A stretch of DNA of 64,000 nt. It comes from Heterostelium multicystogenum (lineage: Eukaryota; Evosea; Eumycetozoa; Acytosteliales; Acytosteliaceae). The stretch is from assembly GCA_003667245.1 (NCBI GenBank), contig RCNN01000001.1, positions 206,616 to 270,615 of the forward strand, read 5' to 3'. Made by a program: the position numbers and the translations under genes. Positions within the stretch are counted from its first letter, which is position 1. Every line of letters starts with the position of its first letter. Shown piece after piece: positions 38,089-50,195 of this stretch. The notes beneath the pieces are model-generated. The model saw only the letters and a list, made by a program, of their open reading frames with translations, was not told where the DNA came from and did not search any database.

Positions 38089-39315
38089 TTAAGAATGCAA
38101 GTGTAAATGATGGGAGTGTGGCTTGTCTTCTTTCTTTCTTTGACGATATTCATTCAACTGTTGAGCTGGTGTTGCGGCAGGTGAACTGATGTAGGTTTGG
38201 TTGTCGTAATCATCTTCATCAATAACAGCATTATCTATTTGGAAAATTTCTTGTGGTGATGTGATATTTAAATTCTTAAAACGATCGTTAAAGGCTGGTG
38301 AGCAGCATCTCTCGTGGCTGACCTTCAAGTCAATGGTTGGTGTAATGGGTGAGAGCATACGTGTATTATTGATAGACTCTGTTAATGGTGAAATGGCTCT
38401 AGTGTGGGTGTGTGGAATATGGAGATGCGAAGGGATTGCACAAGCTGCGTTGTGGTTGTGAGGATAAGGGATATTGGCAGGAGTGGCAGTAGTTGTTGTG
38501 GTTGTGGTTGTAATAACTGGAGGTGGAGAATTGATCATTCTTCTACCTCTGGGGACTGTAAATCGAAACTGTCCTTGAGTGAGAGATCCCATGGAATGTG
38601 TGGCATAATCTTCTTTCTCTCAATTGCTCTATCTTCATTTCTGAGAGCTCCTTGACATTTTATCGAGGTAGTTGATGAGATACTCGATCTTTACTAAAAA
38701 GGAGCTTTTTGAATTTTCTTAATTTTCTTGGGCCAAACTTGATCTCTTCGTCGCTCTCTGATTCAGATGAGGATTCAGATGATTCAGACGAACTAATGGT
38801 TGCATCTAAATCTTGAGGCTCCAGCTCGGTTGAGGCTCATGGCTAAGTCTAATTCCGTGTTGGTTTTCATGTTTGGTGCTCATGTTGAGTGGATTTTGAT
38901 CCTTCTATATCACACTGTTGTGTGGATGTGTGTCCTTGCATTGTGCGGCGGCAGCAGACAAAGCAGCCAACGACTCTGTTCTCTTCTTTAATCTTCTCTC
39001 CTTTCTTTTGTGCTTAATGTGACCGTGGATCTCCAAACTCTCTAATCTCTCGATGGAGTTAATCAAATCTTCTGACTCGACAGAGATATAATATTGCAAA
39101 CGGGAGATTTTTCTCAAGAGATGATCGTAACCTTTGACTGGTTCATTTATATTGATGGCATCTTTTTCCTTTTGGATTGACTCTGCACCTGTGATTGAAT
39201 TGACCAATCTATAATTACAGTCTTTGATGATGGCCAACTGGTCATTCAATAAAACTACATCTGTCTCTGGCTTTGGCAAAGCACCAATATGTGGTTGTGC
39301 GTCTGCTCCACTCAT
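38089..39315 (-). CDS. Unknown nuclear-type protein with coiled coil and acidic/Thr-rich tail
   Basis: Start ATG 39315. The N-terminal about 130 residues include a helical segment (YDHLLRKISRLQYYISVES) and a basic cluster KHKRKERRLKKR that looks like a nuclear signal. After a frame change near 38925 there is an acidic Ser run (about 38760-38800) and a basic patch RKLRKFKKLLF. A further change near 38640-38600 leads into the final frame, with poly-Thr, Pro/His-rich sequence and an end LHLHS at TAA 38089-38091. No intron is obvious, though one could lie between 38950 and 38600. Function not recognised; the basic/acidic layout suggests a chromatin or RNA-associated protein (inference). Confidence 0.55.
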
Positions 39316-40414
39316 TACTTTTTCACTCTATATAAAATAACAAAAATATACAAGTATGCTTCTATAGTTTTTACATATATAAATAAAAATATATTAATAT
39401 CTAATGATAATATTATTTATAATTAGTTGAAACAAAAAAAAACTTTCTATTTTTATTTATTTTGATAACAATTTCTTTTTCAAATAAAAAAAAGAATTTA
39501 ATAATAACAATAGTAAATATAATAATATAATAATAATAATTCAATCTATAAAGTAATCATTTTTAATTTATTATTATTTACCTTCTTTTCTTCTTAAAGA
39601 ATTAATTAAATTAATTTATGGCTTTATGTTTGTTAAACTGTAACTAATGTAGCAAAAACAATAAATTCAATTAATCAAGTGAATCTGAATTGTGTAACTA
39701 AACTAACTACTATGTATTTTTTATGAGTGAGATTTATTATTATTATTATTACTACTATTATAAATCCTACAATAACAAACAAACACAATTTGGATTTTCT
39801 TGGGTTATATTTATTTATAAATGTTATATCTTTTAAGTTGTGAGATGTGTGTGTTGAATAGTTTGGAGTTTTATTTACTATTTGTTTTGTGGTTGGTATG
39901 TTGTTGTCTACAGGGTATAAAAAATTTGCTGTAGTAGCAGCGGGGGATGGTAATTTCAAATTGAAGTAGAAAATCTTTAAAAAAACAATTAAAAATAATG
40001 TAGGGATATTGTGGTGAGATCCCTACTTTGAAAACCCAAAAATAACATACTTTTTTAGTTTATAAATGGGGGCGAATCTCACAAAATTTTTATGCATTTG
40101 CCTTTCTGAAATGAACTTGGTCACCTTTTTGCCTTGGGCTTTGACCTAACAGATGTTTAACTAACTCCCAATTTGTACTTATCTTTGTTCGACAAATTGG
40201 ATCATCGAATGATGAAGATTTGCATGTTCATCATCAAATGAATACAATGAGCTTTAACCAACTTTTTTCCTAATTTTGATTTGTCCAAAAGGTAGTACCG
40301 GTAGACTTTGTTAAAAAGGAATAATGTTACAGTGGATTTTGATTATTATAAAAATTAATAAACTACTTGTTATATTAATTAGTTGTTTTATTGAAAATTG
40401 AATATCGATCGATT
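39316..40414. other. Intergenic
   Basis: About 1.1 kb, AT-rich. A minus-strand frame at 39675-39959 contains a hydrophobic stretch from an ATT/TAT repeat and has no ATG; rejected. Nothing else seen. Confidence 0.55.
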
Positions 40415-42285
40415 TTAATTGTATGGCTATACAAGTTGAATTAGATATCAAGGTGATGTTAATATGGATTTTTACCTATTGGAATTTGTTTAATTAGTAC
40501 TTACTTGACAATTATTTCCACATGGTGGGAATGGCAAGGTGTTTGGTACAATTGCAACTTCTGAGGTATATTTCATAGTGTATTCAGCTTCGAATGGGTT
40601 TTCGTAACGTATTCAGCTTCCAAGAAAAATGCTCTCCATCCAACGGTTGGTGGTCCATAGTTGCAGTGTAGACTCCATTGACTCCAGTGAGAGTCTCTGG
40701 CTTCCAGAGAATTGGTTGAATACATTTGGTTGGATCCATACAGGTGATCAAACGGAAATCACGACGAACTGCGGACTCGGTAATGGCCTCCCATGACTTG
40801 ACCTTGTATGGAGCTCTGGTACCTGGAGTAACAGTCAAGGTGATGGTAGCAGTTCCATCTCCGTTGAAGATGGTGCTATATTCGAACTCTGGACGAAGTT
40901 TGGTTATGAATGTAGAGACGACTCATTGTGACGATACCCATAATGATATCCAATTGATGTCCCATCAAACTGTGTTCAGCGTTTGGAACCAAACGCAAGT
41001 GTTTCTCTCCGAGCAATTGGGAGAAGAAGAAAGATGGAGAGTCTGGCATGAAGAATTCGTCACCAGTTGAGCAAATAACATACTTTGGCATTGTGAGACG
41101 ATCGATGTAGCTGTATGGGTCGACAATAGCAGCCAATTGTTGCATTTGTGGAGTGTTAAGATAAGCCATAACACCTTGATCTAAATAGTCGTTCAAAGCG
41201 AATGACCAGTTACCATATGCTTGCCATTGGTGTCCCATATTTGGAACCATATCTAAAATTGGCATAACAATTGGAACGGCAACGACAACTCTAGAATCTA
41301 CAGCAGCAGTAGTCCATGTGGTCCATCCTCTCTTTGAAGCACCAGCAACAATGAAGTTTTGAACATCAAATGGAATAGTCTTTCCAAATTCTTGAACTGC
41401 ATCCATAGCCTTTACGACTGCTTTGGTCATTGGCAATCTGGCCAACCAAATTGGATCCTCAGTGTTATTTAAGAAATGTCTCCACTAAAATATCATAAAT
41501 AATTAATAATCACTTGTAAATTGTCTAAGATTGTTAATACGAACAGTGTAAGCAATTAAACCATCCTCATAACGATTAACACCATCATCAAAGAACATAA
41601 TTGGTTGATTTGGAATTTGAGTAAGTCCAACTGTAATTCCCTTTGAAGCAATACAGGCAATTTCAACTATTATTAAATAAAATACAATGTTAGAATTTGA
41701 AATTTCAGAGCCAACAGTTTTTTTTTGATAATTACTTGTAGTATCAATGCTCGATGGTGTGTGCCAGTTAGTATTGCTACCACCGTCTACGTACATAAAT
41801 GCGGTATTTGAGGTATATCCATTTGGAACACAACTAAATAATTTTCGAAATTAATATTAGAGATTTGATCGACTACTCAACTAAGTATTGAGGATACCTA
41901 CATTGATAACCAATGCTTCCATACTGGTCTACTGGATTCTGCTGTTGTCATCCATGTTTGTGAAGCTAAAAAAAAACATTTAGATTTTCAGTTAGAAAAA
42001 AACATGAATTCTAGAAATAAATTCTAAAATTAATCACATCTTACTCAACTCTAAAATAAAAGCTGTATATGTTGTAGCATGGATTGTATTATTTAAAGTC
42101 CATTTGTAGCTGTGGTTGATAGATTATTTGTTAGTTATCAGTGATTCGGTAAATATTTGTAATTAAAAATATGTGAAACTTATATACCTTGAATCTGGGG
42201 CATTTACATAATCATCCAATGGAGTAGATTGAATATACTGAATTGATACCAAAAGGACCAATGTCACTAAAAATGTGTACTTCAT
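40415..42285 (-). CDS. Secreted AprA-like PhoPQ-related protein (PF10142 family)
   Basis: Member of the PhoPQ-activated pathogenicity-related family, an alpha/beta-hydrolase-like group that in Dictyostelium includes the secreted autocrine proliferation repressor AprA. Exons inferred: 42285-42188, 42109-42045, 41965-41902, 41833-41736, 41666-41545, 41484-40505 and 40426-40415. The first five sum to 149 codons in phase. Signal peptide: YTFLVTLVLLVSIQYIQS. Core: LIAYT|WRHFLNN, ARLPMTKAVVKAMDAV, then GASKRG holding the candidate nucleophile Ser, AVDSRV, STGDEFF (Asp) and NAEHSLMGH (His). A C-terminal beta domain follows. Frame changes are needed near 40915, 40640 and 40605. The last 12-nt exon is tentative; read-through would stop near 40490. 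Whether this is the AprA orthologue or a paralogue is undecided. Confidence 0.82.
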
Positions 42286-42948
42286 TTTTAAATATATACA
42301 ATATACAAATATATAAATCAAAGATTCTTTCTATTGTAATTTGTTTTAATAAATTAAAATGATTAGATTGTTTCGTAAATGGGAAATTGAATTGAGCCTT
42401 GCAATGTATACCAAAGAAAATTTTATTTAATTTATTAATTTATTTTTTAACAATTTGATCAAGATAAAATATCTTACAAAAATTCGTAAATCTCAATCGA
42501 GTTGACATTTCCAATACAATTTACATCAACCACATCGCATCAAAAACTCAAATGATAGATCTTTCAAAACTTCTTGCAGTTTTTTGAGTTTGTTTTTTTT
42601 TTTTGTATTTTTGCAATCCCACCATTGTTGGATTTTCAACTCAGCTAACTAAACTGTCTGGAAGGATAGATAGATTCCAGTTATTGATTGTTGTTATGAT
42701 ATTTATTTATGTGTGACTTTGGTAAAGTGAAAAGTTACAAATTGCCATGAATTATAAGTATCTAGAAATTTATAAATAAAATTACGATATTTTTTTTGTT
42801 TTATTGATTTTTAATCGTTGGATTATTGATTGAATTGGTTAAAAAACATATATTCTACAAGTTGATGTGTGATTGATTATTAATTGTGTATGAGAAAATG
42901 TATTAAAAAATAAATGAGAGTTTGATGTGAGAGATAAGTTTAAACTTA
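42286..42948. other. Intergenic
   Basis: About 660 bp upstream of the AprA-like gene, AT-rich with T10-type runs near 42595. Nothing else seen. Confidence 0.5.
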
Positions 42949-44319
42949 TTAGGCATCGCAAGGATTTAAAAGATTTGTAATGTCAAATCTCTTGGTTTGT
43001 GCTTGAGGAGTCATGTTCTCACGTTTTACAGTTTTTGAATAGTGGAGACCACAGGCGTTGCAAAGTGATTTGCGACCATCTGGTCCTCTACGCCACTCCG
43101 GAGTGTCATTGGTGCCACAATGTCTACAAAACAATGTTGTATGGTTCTTTCTACGTTTGGAAGGTCTTTCTTCCTTGGGGATTTTGCATGCATGATACTG
43201 ACGAGGTCTAAGAAGAGGTGGCAATTGTATTTGTCCCTCACTAAATAAGAGGATTAGTTTAAGTCTTTAAATAAATAATATATTGAGCTATGTCGTGACT
43301 TACATAATTAAATCTTTCAGTATTGTCGATTGATAGGTCAGAGTTTGGAACACTTCCTGCACTTTCGGATGCTACTCTGTCCATTTTGCTTGCTAAAATC
43401 ATTGGATTGGAGAGATCGGGCACCAGCTCGACCCGGTTCTTTGGGGTTTCTAAACCACTCGGCATCTTTACGTTTGCCCAAAGATGAGTCTGAGGAGGGT
43501 GGAGAAGGAGGATCTGAAATACTCGGAGGAGCTGCTATAGTTGGATGAAGGTGACAACGGCTGTATCGTGATTGTTTGCTGAATATTCTGAGCAGTCGAA
43601 TGAAGTTGCTTCGTCTTTTTGGAAGTGGTTCGGGTTGTCTTTTGCTTTTTAAGAGTTTTTCAGAAGCATCAATGAGGTATGAAAGCTTTGAGGTTGGCAT
43701 TGGTGGACTTCTGTAACACTTCACCATCACCAATTCTCTTCACAAGAAGAGCTGGAGTCATCATACGGCTCATCATCGTCGTTTTCAAAATAGGAGTCAT
43801 CTGAGGATGGCAATGGGGAGCCATGACCAAAGACTTGACGTGGAGACAACTGGTTTCTCTGTGTCGTTGGTGATGGCAGTGGAGAGGTGGATGAAGACGA
43901 AGATGACAATGAAAGCATTGCTTTGTTCAATGGCAAAGGCTGAACAGTCGAGGCAGCAAATTTAGAAGTAGATGGTGTGACTTGCTGTTGCTTGCTGGGT
44001 GCTGGTGCGGGGATTGGACGACTGATGCTTGAGCAACGTAGCAAAACGGTTTTATTCTTCTTGGTGAGGTCAAGACGGCAGAGGTGGCGTCAACCATGAG
44101 GATTTGGTCATAGAATCTGATACCCTCAACGAGATTCTGGAGACTTACTTCGTGGGAACGGATGGTAGTGCTGTACCAAAGTCCCATGTCATCTGGCCAG
44201 GAGGCTTCGACAAACTCCACAGCATCGGAACGTATCATTTGGATGAGTTCTTTGGCATTACGGCACTCGCAATGCTTAAAAGACTCCGGGTTGGAGGCTT
44301 GGTGGACGATCATTGACAT
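42949..44319 (-). CDS. GATA-type zinc-finger transcription factor
   Basis: Exons 44319-43304 and 43236-42949; the intron of 67 nt uses the second AG of TTAGTGAG to keep frame. The C-terminus holds one GATA finger: [18 protein letters not shown] then [13 protein letters not shown], a C-x2-C-x18-C-x2-C arrangement with the [10 protein letters not shown] loop, followed by a basic tail. The N-terminal about 75 residues ([36 protein letters not shown]) form a small conserved-looking globular region; the middle is Ser/Pro-rich. Frame changes near 44060, 43740 and 43400. Dictyostelid GATA factors control development and cell-type choice. It binds DNA in the nucleus; target genes unknown. Confidence 0.85.
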
Positions 44320-46581
44320 TTCAATTGCGCTCTTCTTCTTGCTCTTGCTCTTGTTCAGTTAATTATATAATTTGCAAACTAACAAATGATACTTGTGTTG
44401 TTCAATGTTTAAGTTAATATTTACATAAGTTTTGGCGAAATGTTATTTAATGAAAGATGTGAAGTGCGATGCGCAAATATATACAAAATTCAAAAGACAG
44501 ATATTTAAATGTGGTCAAGTGTTCGAGGTAAATAATGTCTAGCTAACGTTTAATAGATATCTACAAATCTGATTTGTTTGTTTTACTTTAAAGCATATAT
44601 AAATATGGTAAATAGTTGGGAGGAGTGCCGAGTGCTGTACAGCCACCCACCCCTCTACATAATCAGATTATTAGAATGGCAATTGCTAATTAGGATCAAA
44701 AAGATCTCCACTCGGAGAACTTCGCCTTAACAATCTTGAGATTAGCTTTTATTCCCAAATCAACAACCACAACCCACAACCACTACTTTTATTATTCATC
44801 AAATAATAAATAATTATAAATAAATAATAATAATAATAAAAACTATAGTTATTATATTTGATGTGGAGTATCCGCAGAATGAAGCGGGGTTATAAAAATG
44901 TTGAATTGCAAAATGGATGAATCAAAGTTGGGTTTTCGTTGTTGTTGTTGACCCAAACATACCTAAGAGATCTCTTCCTCTCTTGTTCAAATACAAATAG
45001 TAAATAAATAAAATAAAATGATCAACAGATACAATGAGGATGGGTATAAAGGTTGCTAGAGTGGATGATGGAATGATGCAAATAGGCTGGTTCTATTGTA
45101 ATGAGTATAAAATCGAACATGTTCGATGACTATATTTGAATGGAAAGCTATATTATTTTGGGTCGTTTGTTGGCTCGATTATCAAATCATTAGGAGATCC
45201 ACTGCTGCAGCTGCTTCATTGCTTTAAAAAGCAACAAGTAAATTTAAATATATAAAGAAAGTAGTACTAATAAATAGCGGTGACGAATGGATATATCGAA
45301 TACACTGTTCAAGATGTTAACACAATAAGCATGAGAATAACAACAAATAAGGTAACAATAATGAATAATGATGATGATGCTGCTGCTGCTGATGATGATT
45401 GAATTAAATGAAATTCCAAATTATTTGACTAATAGTGTTGGTTTGTCTCTCTCTATCTACTTCAAGGTAAAAAGGCAAAGATAAATAAATGACAATAGAT
45501 TATTATTTTAATTAAAATTCATTTATCTTATCTCTGCACTCCTCTCTCTCTTCCTTTTATATGTATATAGAGGGATGAAGTGCAGTGGTAAGCTATAGTT
45601 CCAATGTTAACTGTCATCTGTTAATTGGCATTGCTATATATATAAGTGGTATATCTAATACTATAGAACTATTATTTTATACTTGATGATAGATATAGTT
45701 GTAACATAACGGACTATACATGAAATATATGATTTTAATGATTACTAATATAAGAACTCTAAAAAATATTATTATTATTGCTAATGTATTATTATGCTTT
45801 GTTTCATCCTATTGTTATCAAAAACTATTTTAAAATACTATGTTTTAAAAGCTATATGTTATATAACGGTGATATAATACAATGTTTATATTGAGATTAT
45901 TGTATTATATTTGATTGTATTTATGTTGACTAAATTGATTAAAAGTAACAATATAAATAACAACATTTATTTATTCTTTACCTTATATAGTGTAAACTTA
46001 GCTATCACTTGCTAATACTAAATTTGACCCTTATTACTATAATATTATAATTATTACTATTACTAGTAGTATTTGTATAAATTCTAAATATTGATCAAAA
46101 ATTATTTGATTTCTTTTTTGTTTTGCTTTTTGGTTTGTTTTCTCTTCTTCACCCTCCGATTTTGACAAAATAAATTAAAAAAAAAACCAAATCAAATCTC
46201 ACCCCCATAAAAGTGATCGAAAACATTAACAAAAAATACTACTGTAATTTTAATCAAATCATGACATTTTTTCATGGTGATCTGTTTTTGTTTTTTTTTT
46301 TTTTTGTTGTTTGAAAATCACTCTGGTTAAGTCTGTGAGTCACAAGAAGATTATCGAAAGCAAAAAAAGATAGATCTGGCTTCACTTCTGGGTGCAAATA
46401 AAATAAAATTTAAAATAAAATCCAAAGATAATTATTAGATAGTAGATGGAAAGAAATACTTAACGAATAGACTATGATTATTATTAATGTATTTTATTCA
46501 TATAAATAAAACTATATTATATTTTAAATTTATTGATTTAATATTATTCTATGATATTATTAGTATGAATTTTTATCCATG
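44320..46581. other. Intergenic, promoter side of the GATA gene
   Basis: About 2.3 kb, AT-rich, no coding signal. It contains a 14-bp palindrome at 45113-45126, an ATG/CTG triplet run near 45366-45400, and an imperfect inverted repeat between about 45534 and 45585 (CTGCACT against AGTGCAG). No RNA gene recognised. Confidence 0.5.
45113..45126. repeat. 14-bp perfect palindrome TCGAACATGTTCGA
   Basis: A perfect dyad in AT-rich DNA about 0.8 kb upstream of the GATA-factor start. It is more GC-rich than its surroundings and could be a dimeric factor site; no functional evidence. Confidence 0.3.
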
Positions 46582-49500
46582 TCAGGATGGGTGTATTGCT
46601 TGAAAAATATTATTATTGTTATTGTTGTTATTGTTGTCATTGTTTGGGGGTGGAGTTGAGGTTTTATCTGTAATCATTGGTTGTGTATTTTGAGCAGCTG
46701 CTGCAGCAGCGGCAGCTGCTTGTTGTTGGAGAAGTTGAAATTGTTGGAACTGCTGGAATTGTTGGAATTGTGATAATTCTAATGGTGATTGTAAAAGTTG
46801 TTGTTGGGCTAGTGCTTGGAAGTTGAAGTTATTAAAGTTATTGATGGCTGTTGTTGCTGCGGCTGGTGGTAGAATTGGGATAGGTTGAAGTTGCTTTGGT
46901 GGCTCATTAGTGCCTGGTGGACCAACGTAGGGAGGGCTGAGTCCTTGAGCAAGTGCCTCTTTCTTGGCAGCTTGGAATTCGGTTATCATTGATTCCATAA
47001 TTGGGAGAATCTCTGGGAAAGAGGGTCGGTTTGCAGGATCAGTGTCCCAACATCTATTGAGCAAGTTGGCATAGGCCTGTGGACACCAGCTGGGAATGGA
47101 AAGACGTTCACCACGATCGATCGATCTGACTACTTGCATTGTGTTCTTTCCTGCGTATGGGATTTGACGAGTCAAAAGCTCCCACAATACAATTGCAAAA
47201 GAGTAGACGTCGGCTTTCTCGGTGTAACCTTCCTCAGCAAGCACTTCAGGGGCTACCCATCCAGTAGTTCCGCACATTGTTTTGGCGAATGTATGAGATT
47301 TGACGGTGGCCAAACCAAAGTCGGCAACCTTTACCTGCCAGCTATCATCGACCAAGAGGTTGTCTGTTTTGAGATCACGATGAATGATGACGGGGTTTCT
47401 AGAATGCAAATGAGTCATTCCACGTGCACAGTCGAATCCAAGCTGTAGACGCAGTCCCCAATCCATTTGTATGGTCTCATCGAGCAAGATATTTGCCAAG
47501 CTACCTCTTGAGAGGTACTCTGTGACGATGCATGGCGAGTCTGGTTCGGTGCAGGCTCCCATGAATAAAACAATGTTGGGATGTCTAAGTTTACAGAGAA
47601 GATCGACTTCTTTACGCAAGTCACTAAGCAATTTTGGATTGAGATTGTCGTTGAAGAGCATTTTGACGGCAACCTCGGTTCCTCTCCAGCTACCACGGAA
47701 TACTTGACCGTATCCTCCTCGACCAATACGAGTGCCAAGAACAATCTCCGAAAGAGGGACCTCCCACTCAAATGGTTTTTCAGTTGGTGGGGTTCTTTTT
47801 TGATTGCAACAGGCATGGCAAATGGTTGATGGTGAATGGTTGTGGGAGAGTTTACATTTTGTTCATTATTGGTTGGTGTTTGCGGTTGAATGGGTGAGGG
47901 TGTTTGTAAAACGGTGGGAGGTGTTTGAATATTTGGTTGCTGTCCTGCAGCAGTTTGTAAATTGGCTGGTGCCTGGTGGTGTTGTGTTGGTGAAAGAAGT
48001 GATATTTGGCTGATTGCGTTTGCTACATTGGCACTGGTTAGCACTGGTGAAACGCTTGTGGGTGGTGTGTTTATAGGTGGCGATGCGATATTGTCCCAGA
48101 GTTGGGGTTGATGCGAGAGTAAAATCTGTGGAAGTGGAATAGAAGGCTGAAGTTGGTGAAGTTGGTGAAGAACAGCAGCTTCCTCTTCGAACTTGGTTGC
48201 CTTGGCATTTGCCAAGACCAACTCCTCCTTGAGTTGCTTGAGCTGAGCTTCAACTTCGATGTGTTGCTTCTTAATCTCATTGAGATTCTCCTTCTTTCTC
48301 TTCTTGTTATCGATTGCATTCTGGGCGAATGCTTGAGCTACTGCTATAGTTTGTTCAGCGTTGATCGATGCTGGTGGTGAGTTCTTGTTGAGTTTATCGG
48401 TCGGACGTTTGGTGGTTGGTTTATATTCTTGAGGAATGCCAGAAATTTCAGTTGGTGATTTTTTCAGGATACTCTTTGGTAGCGGAAGGCGATTGCCCTC
48501 CAACCAGAGGACCTGTAGTTGATTGGCCTCAAGCATGTTGGAAGGCAACGTTGAAAGTTGATTGTAACGGAGACGCAACTCGACCAGAGTTGACATCTTG
48601 TTGAAGTTACATTGTGATGGAATGTCGGTGATTTGGTTTGAAACTGAGATCAAGGATTCTCAAACTTTGCAGATTTCTGATATCTTTGGGAATGACCTTG
48701 ATGTTATTGTTGTTGAGGTAGAGTGTTGTGAGACGAGTCAATGAGAATAACTCCTTTGGTAGTACAGTGAGTTGGTTGTGGTTCAAACGAAGACGCTTGA
48801 GATGCGCGAGAGACCCAATAGACTTGGACACCTTCTTGAGATGATTTGCCGAGAGATCGAGATCACGCAGCTCGCTGAGCGACCAGACATCAGTAGGGAT
48901 GACCTTTAGCCAACAGTTACTGAGGGTGAGTTTTGGGGCTTTATTGTTAGCAGCGGTTGTAATACGAAGTGGAATATCGTCGTCCTCATCGTCTTCATCA
49001 TCGTCTGCAACATTGTCGTGTGTTGGAGTGGCGTTTGCGTGCTCAATATTCTTGTCTTGATCATCTGTTGGTGTTTTTTGGTCATGAGGGTCCTCATCAT
49101 GATGTTCTTCGTCATGATGGTCATCTTTCTCATCGCTGTATTTATGTTCGTGTTCGTCGTCAGTGCTGTGATGCTCGAGATCCTGGTCACGATCTCTGCC
49201 TGTGGAGAGTTTGCTACCTGAACGAACTGGACTGTTTCCTCTTGAAAGAGGATCATCCAACATATTGCCACTGTCATCATCTGTATTATTATTGCTTCTG
49301 AGATGATTATCATATGACTCATCGTCGGTGTTATTGTTACTGTTACTGTTGTGTTTGCTGCTGGTTGCGCTGTGTTCATCATCAGCGTGATTATGATGAT
49401 CCTCATGGTGATCTTCATGGTGGTGTTGTGGTGATCTATCATCAATGATATGGTGTGACTTGTGTAACAACAAATCGTAATTCTCACCCTCTTCACCATC

Positions 49501-50195
49501 ACCATATTTGTACTGATACTGCATCATATTATCATCGGTTTCGTCATGCAGCATCTTGTCACGCTCCAATCTCTCTCTGGTAATCTCTTCATTCTCTGCT
49601 AAATTATCATTATTGCTAACCATACTGTTAGCATTTGCATTTAAATCTGTAACCATGCTACCAGTGCTACCATTTAAATCGATGCTGTTATTGTTATTAT
49701 TGTTATAGTTATTATTGTTGTTGTTATTATTATTGTTTAGTCCTAACCATTCTCTTCTGTTTATTGGTGATCGAATGTTACCTAATAGTTTACAAGTAGG
49801 GTTAGTTTGAGTTTATGCACATATAGCTACAAGAGATGCTTACCGAGGGAGGGTCTTTTAAGTTGATGGTGTGGTATATTTTCTTCAACTATCTGATGAT
49901 CGATTTCATCTTCTTCTTCGAGGTCTAATTTTCTCTTCCCGCCAGTTACCTGAGACTCCAACAAAGGTACGCTATTCCCGGTGGGCTTCTCTTCCTCTGT
50001 TCGGTCGTCTTCCTCCATGCTGCTGCTTTTTCCAGTCTTGGCTTTTTGTGTTCCATTTACTAAAATAGAAACACTTGTATTATTCGTTTGATTACTACCG
50101 TTGTTATTGGTATTGATTCGGTTTTGTGAACCGTTGCTATTATTACTGTTGTTGTTGTTATTATTATTATTATTTGTAATTAAAGTCTCTTCCAT
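46582..50195 (-). CDS. LRR-containing TKL-type protein kinase
   Basis: About 1,180-residue kinase of the tyrosine-kinase-like group. Exons 50195-49844 and 49781-46582; the 62-nt intron joins in phase through GNIRSPINRREW. The N-terminus has poly-Asn, then a highly charged His/Asp/Glu-rich region (49470-48970). About six leucine-rich repeats follow (LSELRDLDLSANHLKKV, LTTLYLNNNNIKVIP, LVELRLRYNQLSTLP). A helical linker and Pro/Gln-rich stretch lead to the kinase: IGRGGYGQV, VAVKML, HRDLKTDN, VADFGLA, VAPEVLAEEGY and DVYSFAIVLWEL. All catalytic residues are present. A Gln/Ala-rich tail ends the protein. Frame changes near 48660 and near 47800 (A6 run). LRR-TKL kinases are characteristic of Dictyostelium; the specific orthologue is not clear. 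Confidence 0.88.

Noticed and set aside
39675..39959. 94-codon minus-strand frame with a hydrophobic segment
   Set aside because: No ATG; the membrane-like stretch is simply the translation of an ATT repeat.
46201..46215. CCCATAA resembling the dictyostelid upstream element of small RNA genes
   Set aside because: Seven bases in AT-rich DNA, and no structured or known small RNA follows at the expected distance.
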